Shown here piece after piece: positions 43,400 to 50,967 of a stretch of DNA of 55,831 nucleotides (position 1 is the stretch's first letter; every line of letters starts with the position of its first letter). The position numbers and the translations under genes were made by a program. The DNA comes from Acidobacteriota bacterium (lineage in GTDB: Bacteria; Acidobacteriota; Blastocatellia; Pyrinomonadales; Pyrinomonadaceae): positions 1 through 55,831 of the forward strand of contig JAKQII010000340.1 of the NCBI GenBank assembly GCA_029557535.1, written 5' to 3'. The notes beneath the pieces are model-generated. The model saw only the letters and a program-made list of their open reading frames with translations, had not been told where the DNA came from and did not search any database.

Positions 43400-43840
43400 T
43401 TACATTCCCTGATTGGCGATCCGCGACGACTGCAGCGACACGATGCGCCACTTTCCGTCCGTCCGCCGGAAGACCGCGGTCACGCGAAACCTGGCCTCGT
43501 CGAGCGTTTTCCGCTTGCGAGTGTTTTGATAATTGACGACGACGATGCTCTTCGATAAGTGGATGAACTTCAGGTCGTCATTGCGGTAGATCTCGAACGG
43601 GTTCTTAAGGTCCGCCAGCGCCTCGGTCTTCGAATAGACCTTCCCGCTTTGCGACGTCAGCTGCAAACGATCGTCGTAGATCTCGCCGCCGGCGCTGACG
43701 TTGTTCGATAATGCCGCCGCGGCCAATCGATCAAGCACTGCCGTTATTTCCTTTTCGATCCGGGCCGAACGGTCCTGACCGGTCGCCGACCCGCATAGCA
43801 GCGTCGCCGCGACGGCGATTGCCCATATTGCTTTCTTCAT
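43400..43840 (-). CDS. Secreted SnoaL/DUF4440-like protein
   Basis: This is a 146-residue exported NTF2-like protein: signal MKKAIWAIAVAATLLCGSAT, then EKEITAVLDRLAAAALSNNV, EIYDDRLQLTSQSGKVYSKT and RVTAVFRRTDGKWRIVSLQS. The final WRIVSLQSSRI is typical of DUF4440. Activity unknown. Its start overlaps the CpcT-like stop by 4 nt (ATGA). Confidence 0.82.
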   Translation of the reverse strand: MKKAIWAIAVAATLLCGSATGQDRSARIEKEITAVLDRLAAAALSNNVSAGGEIYDDRLQLTSQSGKVYSKTEALADLKNPFEIYRNDDLKFIHLSKSIVVVNYQNTRKRKTLDEARFRVTAVFRRTDGKWRIVSLQSSRIANQGM

Positions 43841-44808
43841 TGCTTTACTGTGAATCCGGCCTGAATCCACCGGAGGTTGATGCCGATTCGCGTCGCATCC
43901 TCGTTTGCCCAGGTGTAGGCGACCGTCTTTCCTGTCGCGTTCTCGACGACGCCGAGCTTGAGAACCCGAGTTCCGTTGCGATAGGCAAGCTGCGACAACT
44001 CGGCCGAGAAACGCTCATTGATCGCGACACGACCGCCCTGATCGTGGATCGTCAGATTGCGTTTGCCGTCCCACGAGTCGGCCGGAAGGTCCTCGCCGCG
44101 CATTTCGGTCGAACCGTCCTTGAGAACCGCGGTCCAGCCCTCGAACATCCTCGCCCGCCGCAGTTTGTGATGAGTGTTCGATCTGTTGCCGAAAACATAA
44201 TTTCCCTGCTCGTCGCGCGCCTGGTCGTTGATCCAGATCTCGTCCTTCGTCAGGAAAAGATCGTCCGAGATGATCAGCGTCTTCCCGCTCCGCTTGCTGA
44301 CGACGCGGCAGGCGCCGGGCTTCATCGATCCTTCAAACTTGTCGCGCGTTGCATTCAATCGCCAGTAAACCTCGCAGCCCTTCGGGGCGTCGAGTTTATC
44401 GGCGGTCAGGCCCCGCAGCTTTGCCGGATCGAGATGTGCGTTCATTACGGCCTTTTCGTCGGCAAAGGTGTTGATCTTCAGCTCGATCGCCTTCTCGGCC
44501 TTGCTGATCGTGAACACATAAAGCCGTTGACGATAGATCTTCGTCTCGTCGCCATCCATGAATTGCTGCACATAAAAAACGTACTCGCCGATCTGCGGAA
44601 GATCGACGCGCTTGAAGATCGAATGGATCCGTTCGTGCGGAAATTCGGCTTTCGAATCCTTCTCCTCGACGGTCTGCGCGAAATTGTCGAAACGGCCGTC
44701 GAACCACGTCAGGAAAAGCCTCATATCATCTTCGAGCTTCGTTTTTGCCGAAGCGCTGAAGGCCATATTTACTACAAACAACGTTGAAAGCAGAATTTTC
44801 TTGGTCAT
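43837..44808 (-). CDS. Secreted CpcT/CpeT-like protein, second copy
   Basis: This is a 323-residue exported protein (signal MTKKILLSTLFVVNMAFSASA). LFLTWFDGRFDNFAQTVEEK, GEYVFYVQQFMDG, IYRQRLYVFTISK and PKGCEVYWRLNATRDKFEGS match the CpcT/CpeT bilin-lyase-like layout also seen at 26876. It is about 100 residues longer than the first copy, with an added C-terminal part (GWTAVLKDGSTEMRGEDLPA onward). It lies directly downstream of the TonB receptor and ahead of the DUF4440, DUF1838 and oxidase genes. Confidence 0.78.
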   Translation of the reverse strand: MTKKILLSTLFVVNMAFSASAKTKLEDDMRLFLTWFDGRFDNFAQTVEEKDSKAEFPHERIHSIFKRVDLPQIGEYVFYVQQFMDGDETKIYRQRLYVFTISKAEKAIELKINTFADEKAVMNAHLDPAKLRGLTADKLDAPKGCEVYWRLNATRDKFEGSMKPGACRVVSKRSGKTLIISDDLFLTKDEIWINDQARDEQGNYVFGNRSNTHHKLRRARMFEGWTAVLKDGSTEMRGEDLPADSWDGKRNLTIHDQGGRVAINERFSAELSQLAYRNGTRVLKLGVVENATGKTVAYTWANEDATRIGINLRWIQAGFTVKQ

Positions 44809-44881
44809 GATTCATCATTCGCGAATGTGTTTCCCGCAAAGAGATCGCCGGACGGCGAAACGAAATTACGCGGGCAAGGCC

Positions 44882-44930
44882 GGCCGCAAAACCGGTGAAA
44901 AACAGAAACGGGAAGAGTCCCCTTGCGGCC
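44882..44930. other. Hairpin between the TonB receptor and CpcT-like genes
   Basis: GGCCGCAA (44882-44889) is repeated in inverse as TTGCGGCC (44923-44930), and GGGAAGAGTCCC lies inside. It may reduce read-through from the receptor gene into the downstream genes. There is no T-tract. Confidence 0.35.
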
Positions 44931-44966
44931 ACCCCTCCCGTCCGATCGATCGATTCCAGATTGCTC

Positions 44967-47831
44967 TTATTTCTTCAGAAAATTGAAGACTTCAATCGTG
45001 AAACCAAAAACAAAACTCCGTCCGGGAGCCGGAGCCGTATTGAAATGCTCCCAGAACAGCTCGTCCGTCAGGTTGTCGATACCGGCGTTGACCGACCACT
45101 TGTATTTGTCGTTGCGCCATGAGTATCCGGCCTTGATCGCCTGCTTATCGAAGCTGTTCATGCTTGCAAACGATCCGTAGTTGATGAGCGTCGTGCCGAC
45201 GAATTGCCCCGGATCGGCGCGCTTCACACGGTTCTGGTGACGCCACGAGTACTCCGCGTAGAACCGACCCGTTCGATCCAGATACTGGACCCCTCCGATG
45301 AACCGGAACGGCGTGATTCCCGGGAACGGAAAATCGGTGGCCGAACCGGAAAGCGGGATCAGCGTATCCGATCGGTTGTAGACGGCGTTGATCTGCGCGA
45401 TCTGGGTCGTGGTCGGATTGTCGTTTCGTCCGTAAAGCGCACCCAATGTGTAAAACGGGTTCAAGCTTCCGAGCTTTCCGAGCGGAATACTCCCTTCGCC
45501 CGTCGACTCCCAACCCCTGATCAGACCCGAACCGAAGTTGATCCGTGCGTTGATGCCCACAACCGCCTGTCCGGCAACGCAGCCAAAGGCCGTCGCCGCG
45601 GGGCTGCCCGGAAGTCCGGGAACCGGCGTCACACAGTAGTTCTGCGCCGGTGCGTAGTTGAGAAAGTTCGTCAGCTCGTTGCGGAAGTATCCGAGCGAGA
45701 AATTGAAATATTTCTGTTGGACCTTGACGCCGACGTCGTAGTTCTTTCCGGTCTCCGGACTTAGATTCGGATTGCCGACGACGAGTGACGCGAAAAACGA
45801 TCCCGGAGAGAAGTTGCGGATCAGATAGCGCTCGGTGATACCGGGTTCGCGGTAGCTGCTGGCCCAGCGGAAATACGGGTTGATTCCCCACGGAAGCCGT
45901 CCCACGATCCCGAAATTATACGTGCGGGACGTGCGGTTCGACCCGACCGATCCGGTACCGCCGGCAAGTTGCGTCAACTGCGGCAGCGATGCGACGAGCG
46001 ATCCGAGCGCGCCCGGATTGGCGGTCAGACCGGGCACCGCGGCATTGAGCGCCGCGAATTCCGTGCTGAGCGGGAATCCGCCCCCCGGCTGGGCGTTCGT
46101 GACCCAGTTGTCGAATCTTATGCCCGCCGTTAGCCGCACCCAACGGATGCGGTCGAACTCGCCCTGGACATAGAAATTGTTGTCGGTGTAGTCCGAGAGC
46201 GGCGAGCTTGCACCGATCGTTGCCGTGCCGGTGAGTACCCGCTGCGTCCCGAAACCGGCGAACGGTGAAGTGTAGAAGTAGTCGCGCGAATCGTCCTTCG
46301 TGCGACCGGCTCCGACGGTCACGAGCATTCCGCGAAACGGAAGGAGCGCCGCTTGAACGTCTAACCCCTGGGTCGTGATCGTGTTCCGGTTATCCGTGAA
46401 CGATGCACCCGACAGCGTGCCTGTCGGAAGCGCTCCCGATCCAAAGATGGACGGGTTTCCGGTGAACGTCGTCGAATTCAGGTAGCTGCCCGCGGCCCCC
46501 GAAATATTCGTGAAAGTATATTGATTCTGCGGGAATGAGATCTTTTGATGAAAGAAGTTGACCGAGACGCGGGGGATGAACTTTGCAAGCTGGTAACCTT
46601 CGTATCGAACCCCAAACTTATCGAACGAGCGGTACTGGGAATAACGTTCCTGAACCTCGTACGGCGGTCCGGAAAAAGCGTTTCCGTTGTTTCCTTCGCC
46701 GCGATTCAAATAGCGACCGCGGAAATTGTGCTTCTCGGACGGGAAGAACCAGACGTCGAACTGCTTCCCGCCGCCGCTCCCCTGGCCGTTGAGGATCTCG
46801 GCATTCTTCGGCAGCGCGAAGATCGGATAGCTCGCGGCCGACTGGAACGTCGTGCCGGCGGCGTTTGTCGGGAACTGGCGGAAAAAGTTGCCATACGTGA
46901 CGTTCTGAGCAAGCGTGACCTCGCCGCCGCCCATTTTGTAGTTCTCGAGCCGGTACAGATTGCCGCTTGCGCGGAACGCCGCAAATTTGTTGGCGATGTT
47001 GAGCGTGAGGTTGCCGCGCCGGATCGCGCCGTTGGTCAGATAGTTTCCGTCGAGCCGCATGCCGATAATCGTTCCCTGGTCGGGACGCACCGGAGCTTTC
47101 GTCACGAGATTGATCGTGCCGGCGATCGAGTCCGAACCGTAAAGGCTCGAGCCCGAACCCGCAACGACCTCGACCGATTCAAGCTGCGACGGATCGATGA
47201 TCCCCATCGGCGCGCCGCTCGCACCCGGATCGGAGCGCGCGTTGTTCAACTTTTCGCCGTCGATGACGACCAGAAGCCGCGTCGAAGAAAGTCCTCGGAG
47301 CCGGGGACGTTCACGCGCCGGATTCGTTTCGATCGACGTCAGGTTGGGCGCACGTTCGATGGTCTCAAAGGTCGAGCGCGGCAAACGCTGTTCGATCTGG
47401 TCAGACGTCGCCACCGTTACGGTTTGCGGCGTTTCGACCGCCAGGCGTTCCGTTCCTTTGCCGGCGGTCACCGTGACCACGTCGCGGATCGCACCGGGGG
47501 CGAGCGTGAAGTCACTTGTGACAGACGCTCCGGCGGCGGTGATCACCACGTCCTGGGCGACCTCGCCGAATCCTTTCCCCGAAGCAATAACGCGGTAATC
47601 TCCCGGCCGAAGTCCGCTGAACTCAAAGCGCCCGCCGGAATCCGTGGTCACGTTCGTCCTTCGCCCGGTCGCCACGTCGAAAAGCGTTACCGCGGCGCCG
47701 GGAACCACGGCATCGTTCTGGTCACGAACAGTACCTGAGATCTTCCCGCCTACTTGGGCAAACGCCGTCGCCGCGAGCATCACGAGCATCGCGGTACTGA
47801 TTAATATTCTCGTCTTGATTCCTACGAACAT
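44967..47831 (-). CDS. TonB-dependent outer membrane receptor with N-terminal carboxypeptidase-regulatory-like domain
   Basis: This is a 954-residue receptor. After the signal (MFVGIKTRILISTAMLVMLA...AFAQ) comes a carboxypeptidase-regulatory-like domain (about 28-110: KISGTVRDQNDAVVPGAAVT). The plug spans about 110-240 (RPRLRGLSSTRLLVVIDGEK, VEVVAGSGSSLYGSDSIAGT). The rest is a beta barrel ending FVFGFTIEVFNFLKK, with the aromatic last strand needed for insertion. It takes up a large or scarce substrate. Its place behind palindrome D and before CpcT-like, DUF1838 and oxidase genes suggests import of the pathway's substrate. Confidence 0.93.
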   Translation of the reverse strand: MFVGIKTRILISTAMLVMLAATAFAQVGGKISGTVRDQNDAVVPGAAVTLFDVATGRRTNVTTDSGGRFEFSGLRPGDYRVIASGKGFGEVAQDVVITAAGASVTSDFTLAPGAIRDVVTVTAGKGTERLAVETPQTVTVATSDQIEQRLPRSTFETIERAPNLTSIETNPARERPRLRGLSSTRLLVVIDGEKLNNARSDPGASGAPMGIIDPSQLESVEVVAGSGSSLYGSDSIAGTINLVTKAPVRPDQGTIIGMRLDGNYLTNGAIRRGNLTLNIANKFAAFRASGNLYRLENYKMGGGEVTLAQNVTYGNFFRQFPTNAAGTTFQSAASYPIFALPKNAEILNGQGSGGGKQFDVWFFPSEKHNFRGRYLNRGEGNNGNAFSGPPYEVQERYSQYRSFDKFGVRYEGYQLAKFIPRVSVNFFHQKISFPQNQYTFTNISGAAGSYLNSTTFTGNPSIFGSGALPTGTLSGASFTDNRNTITTQGLDVQAALLPFRGMLVTVGAGRTKDDSRDYFYTSPFAGFGTQRVLTGTATIGASSPLSDYTDNNFYVQGEFDRIRWVRLTAGIRFDNWVTNAQPGGGFPLSTEFAALNAAVPGLTANPGALGSLVASLPQLTQLAGGTGSVGSNRTSRTYNFGIVGRLPWGINPYFRWASSYREPGITERYLIRNFSPGSFFASLVVGNPNLSPETGKNYDVGVKVQQKYFNFSLGYFRNELTNFLNYAPAQNYCVTPVPGLPGSPAATAFGCVAGQAVVGINARINFGSGLIRGWESTGEGSIPLGKLGSLNPFYTLGALYGRNDNPTTTQIAQINAVYNRSDTLIPLSGSATDFPFPGITPFRFIGGVQYLDRTGRFYAEYSWRHQNRVKRADPGQFVGTTLINYGSFASMNSFDKQAIKAGYSWRNDKYKWSVNAGIDNLTDELFWEHFNTAPAPGRSFVFGFTIEVFNFLKK

Positions 47832-47948
47832 GATTGGCTCCTCCGGATTTGACCTAATTTGTGCTAAAAGTCGGACAAATTTCGAGTTATCGACTTTTGA
47901 CTATCAATAGGTTATTTGGCATTTTAATGTTTGTGCACGACAGTTCAA

Positions 47949-47968
47949 TTGTTATAGTTTAAGAACAA
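47949..47968. promoter_or_regulatory. Regulon palindrome, site D (TonB receptor / citryl-CoA-lyase-like)
   Basis: TTGTTATA-GTTT-AAGAACAA. The left half is perfect and the right half keeps the terminal AACAA. It lies 44 bp before the plus-strand ATG at 48013 and 117 bp before the receptor ATG at 47831, in an AT-rich divergent region. Confidence 0.65.
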
Positions 47969-48012
47969 ATTTTTGTCAATCATTTGTAACGAATTAGTTC
48001 GGCCCGGTTGTA

Positions 48013-48777
48013 ATGAGCAGAAAATCGGCGATCTCATGGGTGGAGGCGGGATATGTCAGCGTACGCGGCTACGCGATCGACGAGTTGATCGGACGCGTTT
48101 CGTTCGGCGAGGCGGTGTTTTTGCTTTTGCGCGGCGAACTGCCGGCGCCCGCTGAGGCCGCGATCTTCAACGCCATCCTCGTCTCGGTGATCGATCATGG
48201 CGTTAGTCCGCCATCTACCATTGCCGCGGTAACTGTTGCAAATACCGGAGCCGGACTGAACTCGGCGGTTGCGGCCGGACTCCTGGCGATCAACAAGTTT
48301 CACGGTGGCGCCGTTGAAGACGCAATGCACGCGATCGGCGAAGCGTGCGCTTCTGGCTTGCGGGCCGACGAGGCCGCGAAAGACCTCGTCGAACGATATC
48401 GACGCGAAGGGCGCCGTGTTTCCGGTTTCGGTCACCGCTTTCATGCGGCTGACCCGCGAACCGTGCGGCTGTTCGAACTGGCCGACGAACTTGAGATCGA
48501 AGGAAAATTCGTGGCTCAGGCAAAGGCCATCGAGTCAGCGCTGAGCGAAAACGCCGCGCGTCCGATCCCGATCAATGCCGACGGCGCGATCGCCGCCCTG
48601 CTGCTCGAACTCGGCTTTTCGCCGAAGACCGCGAACGGTATATTCATGATCGCGCGCACGCCCGGACTCGTCGCCCACGCGGTCGAAGAACAGGAACGAA
48701 ACCCGCCGATGCGGACCGTTTCGGTCGATGAGTACGAATACGACGGTGCCCGGGGCCGGACGATCGATGAACAATAA
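48013..48777 (+). CDS. Citrate synthase-superfamily citryl-CoA lyase-like enzyme
   Basis: This is a 254-residue protein of the citrate synthase fold but much shorter than citrate synthase (about 430), close to the citryl-CoA lyase subgroup. Key residues are kept: H97 in INKFHGGAVEDA, H141 in VSGFGHRFHAADPRT and D190 in PINADGAIAALLLEL. The NTGAGLNSAVAAGLLAI helix is also typical. It would cleave a citryl-CoA-like thioester to acetyl-CoA (or homologue) and a 2-oxoacid. It shares an operon with HD, PrpD-like and SucCD-like genes. Confidence 0.87.
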   Translation: MSRKSAISWVEAGYVSVRGYAIDELIGRVSFGEAVFLLLRGELPAPAEAAIFNAILVSVIDHGVSPPSTIAAVTVANTGAGLNSAVAAGLLAINKFHGGAVEDAMHAIGEACASGLRADEAAKDLVERYRREGRRVSGFGHRFHAADPRTVRLFELADELEIEGKFVAQAKAIESALSENAARPIPINADGAIAALLLELGFSPKTANGIFMIARTPGLVAHAVEEQERNPPMRTVSVDEYEYDGARGRTIDEQ

Positions 48778-49346
48778 TGACACCCGAACACATAAAGACG
48801 ATGAAGGACCAAATAATTGAGCTGCTCCCCGAGATCAATCTGATCGCGGACGAGAACCTGCGGCGAAACACGGCGCAGGTTTGGGAAGACGCGATCCGCG
48901 ACGGCGGTTGGACGATCGGGCAGATTCTTCGGATGCCGTTCTCGGTCCATGTGGCGAACTGCGAGATCACGTTCATCGAACATGTGCGGACAGTCTGCAA
49001 GATGTGCATTGCCGTCGCCGACGTGCTGAAGGACGCCTACGGCGACCGGACCGACCTGAATTACGACACACTCATCGCCGGGGCGATCCTTGCCGACGTC
49101 GGAAAGCTGATCGAGTACGAGGAAAAGGACGGCAAGATCACGAAGGCCGGCCGCGGTCAGCATCTTCGGCACCCGTTCACCGGCGTCGCGATGAGCCACG
49201 CCCGCGGCATCCCGCCGGAGGTTCAGCACGTTATCGCAACCCATTCAAAGGAAGGCGAAATGATGGTGAGATCGAACGAATCGGTGATCTTCCACCACGC
49301 CGACTTCATTGATTTCGACCTCGTCAGCAAGAACCGTCCGTTTTGA
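48777..49346 (+). CDS. HD-domain-fold protein with altered HD motif
   Basis: This is a 189-residue all-helical protein of HD-hydrolase type: H69 (FIEHVRTVCKM), then AGAILADVGKLIEYEEKDG in place of the usual LLHDIGK, followed by H132 and H141 (RHPFTGVAMSHARGIP), H156 (VIATHSKEGE) and D176 (FHHADFIDFD). The His of the HD pair is Ala106, so metal binding may be altered. It overlaps the upstream stop by 1 nt (TAATG). A role as a small phosphohydrolase or an altered metal enzyme is possible. Confidence 0.75.
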   Translation: MTPEHIKTMKDQIIELLPEINLIADENLRRNTAQVWEDAIRDGGWTIGQILRMPFSVHVANCEITFIEHVRTVCKMCIAVADVLKDAYGDRTDLNYDTLIAGAILADVGKLIEYEEKDGKITKAGRGQHLRHPFTGVAMSHARGIPPEVQHVIATHSKEGEMMVRSNESVIFHHADFIDFDLVSKNRPF

Positions 49347-49385
49347 TCCGGAAGCAAAGATCAAAACCTCCGCACGCGATCGCAC

Positions 49386-50759
49386 ATGAAGACTATCTCT
49401 CAACAATGGGCCGAGTACGCCGTCAACCTGACATTCGAGCAGTTGCCCGAGGACGCCGTCGCGGCTGCCAAAATGTTCCTCTTCGACAGCTTCGGCTGCG
49501 CCCTCGGCGGTTCGAAGACCGATGACTTCAGAATCCTCGAATCGACTTTCGCCGCAATCGGCGGAAGGCCCGAGTGCTCGGTCATCGGCTCGGCGCTCAG
49601 AACGGACGTCCGCAGCGCGAGCCTGATCAACGGCGTCGCGATCCGTGCCCTCGATTACAACGACGTTTACTGGAAACAGGATCCGTCGCACCCGTCGGAC
49701 CTTTTGCCGGCGGCCTTTTCCGTCGGCGAGCGGATGGGACGTTCGGGCAAAGACCTCATCACAGCAACGGTCATTGCTTACGAATTGGAAATGCGCCTGA
49801 TGGAAGCCGCCGTTCCCGGAATCCGCGAGTTGGGGCTGCATCACGCGACGCTGACGGCCTTCGTCGCGCCGGTCGTCGCCGGAAAGATGCTCGGGCTGGA
49901 CGCCGACCGCATCGCGAACGCGGTCGGGATCTCGGGTTCGCACAGCGTCACGCTCGGATCGGTCACTGCCGGAACGCTGACGATGATGAAGAACACGGTC
50001 GATCCGATGGCGACCGAGGCCGGCGTTTTCGCGGCGTTGATTGCAGCGGGCGGTTACAAGGGTCCGATTCCCGTTTTCGAAGGCCGCGAAGGCCTTTTTG
50101 ACGCCATCGGCGACGATTGGAAGCCCGAAGTTCTGACCGACGGACTCGGCTCGACCTTCAAGATCGTGGATTGCTCGATCAAGCCGTTCCCTTCGGAGGC
50201 CCTGACGCACGCTCCGATTTCGGCCGTTCTCGATCTGGTGATCGCCCACGACGTTGCGCCTGAAAGCATCGACCGGATCGAGATCGCGACGCTCAAACGT
50301 GCCGCCGAAATTCTCGCCGACGACAAAAAGTACATCATCGACTCGCGTGAGACGGCCGATCACAGTTTGCCGTACTGCATCGCCGCCGCGGTGGTCCGCC
50401 ATACGCTCACGCCGCGCGAGTTCTCACCCGAAAGCCTGAAGGACGAGTCAATCCTGGCGTGCGTTCCGAAGGTCCGCGCGGTTCTCGAGCCCTCGTACGA
50501 AGACCGCTTCCCGGCGGAACAGCCGTGCCGCGTCGAGATCACGCTGACGAACGGCGAAAGGCTGTCGACGGATCGCGCTTACCCGAAAGGCGACCCGCGC
50601 GATCAACTGTCGACGGACGAACTGATGCAGAAGTTCGAAGTTCTGGCTGAAGGGATCCTGAGCCGGGACGAATGCGAAGCCTTCCACGACGCCGTCTATC
50701 GCGTCGAGGAATCCGATTCGATACGTGATCTGTTGAGTATGATCAGCGGCGCGCGCTGA
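49386..50759 (+). CDS. MmgE/PrpD family protein (2-methylcitrate dehydratase-like)
   Basis: This is a 457-residue MmgE/PrpD protein: TISQQWAEYAVNLTFEQLPE, LFDSFGCALGGSKT, LINGVAIRALDYNDVYWKQD, HPSDLLPAAFSVGERMGRSG and IKPFPSEALTHAPISAVLDL. PrpD dehydrates 2-methylcitrate, and family relatives act on citrate-like acids, cis-aconitate and related substrates. Here it could interconvert an unsaturated and a hydroxy tricarboxylate before CoA activation by the SucCD-like pair. The distance of 39 bp to the upstream HD gene fits one operon. Confidence 0.9.
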   Translation: MKTISQQWAEYAVNLTFEQLPEDAVAAAKMFLFDSFGCALGGSKTDDFRILESTFAAIGGRPECSVIGSALRTDVRSASLINGVAIRALDYNDVYWKQDPSHPSDLLPAAFSVGERMGRSGKDLITATVIAYELEMRLMEAAVPGIRELGLHHATLTAFVAPVVAGKMLGLDADRIANAVGISGSHSVTLGSVTAGTLTMMKNTVDPMATEAGVFAALIAAGGYKGPIPVFEGREGLFDAIGDDWKPEVLTDGLGSTFKIVDCSIKPFPSEALTHAPISAVLDLVIAHDVAPESIDRIEIATLKRAAEILADDKKYIIDSRETADHSLPYCIAAAVVRHTLTPREFSPESLKDESILACVPKVRAVLEPSYEDRFPAEQPCRVEITLTNGERLSTDRAYPKGDPRDQLSTDELMQKFEVLAEGILSRDECEAFHDAVYRVEESDSIRDLLSMISGAR

Positions 50760-50772
50760 CCGGGGAACATCA

Positions 50773-50898
50773 ATGAGTAAATTCCGGAATCGACTCGAGG
50801 AACCGCAAGCCGACGGCGTCGATTTACACGCCAACATCAAGACCGTCCGGGTCGCGCGCAAGTTTCCTCCGATCGTTCGCTTCGGATCAGTTGACTGA
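50773..50898 (+). CDS. Possible small protein between PrpD-like and SucC-like genes
   Basis: A 41-codon frame starts ATG at 50773 with GGGGAAC just upstream, reads MSKFRNRLEEPQADGVDLHA then IKTVRVARKFPPIVRFGSVD, and ends TGA at 50898. It has no recognised domain. It may be a real microprotein or chance. The rest of the 208-bp gap holds palindrome E. Confidence 0.25.
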   Translation: MSKFRNRLEEPQADGVDLHANIKTVRVARKFPPIVRFGSVD

Positions 50899-50941
50899 AA
50901 CCAGCAAGCCTCGTCCGGGCCATTTGCCGACTTCGGTAAAT

Positions 50942-50961
50942 TTGTTATAGACTTATGACAA
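50942..50961. promoter_or_regulatory. Regulon palindrome, site E (SucC-like)
   Basis: TTGTTATA-GACT-TATGACAA, the best match to the consensus. It ends only 6 bp before the ATG at 50968. TTGCCG with an 18-bp spacer precedes TAGACT inside the site, so the transcript would have a leader of only a few nucleotides. Bound protein would block both promoter and start region. Confidence 0.78.
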
Positions 50962-50967
50962 ATTCCG

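Noticed and set aside
26876-44808. Phycobilisome or photosynthesis locus, because of CpcT-like proteins
   Set aside because: There is no phycobiliprotein, bilin synthesis or photosystem gene, and both proteins carry export signals.
49245-50402. A 385-codon minus-strand frame opposite the PrpD-like gene
   Set aside because: The PrpD-like product is clearly coded on the plus strand and fits the operon; the minus frame is a shadow.
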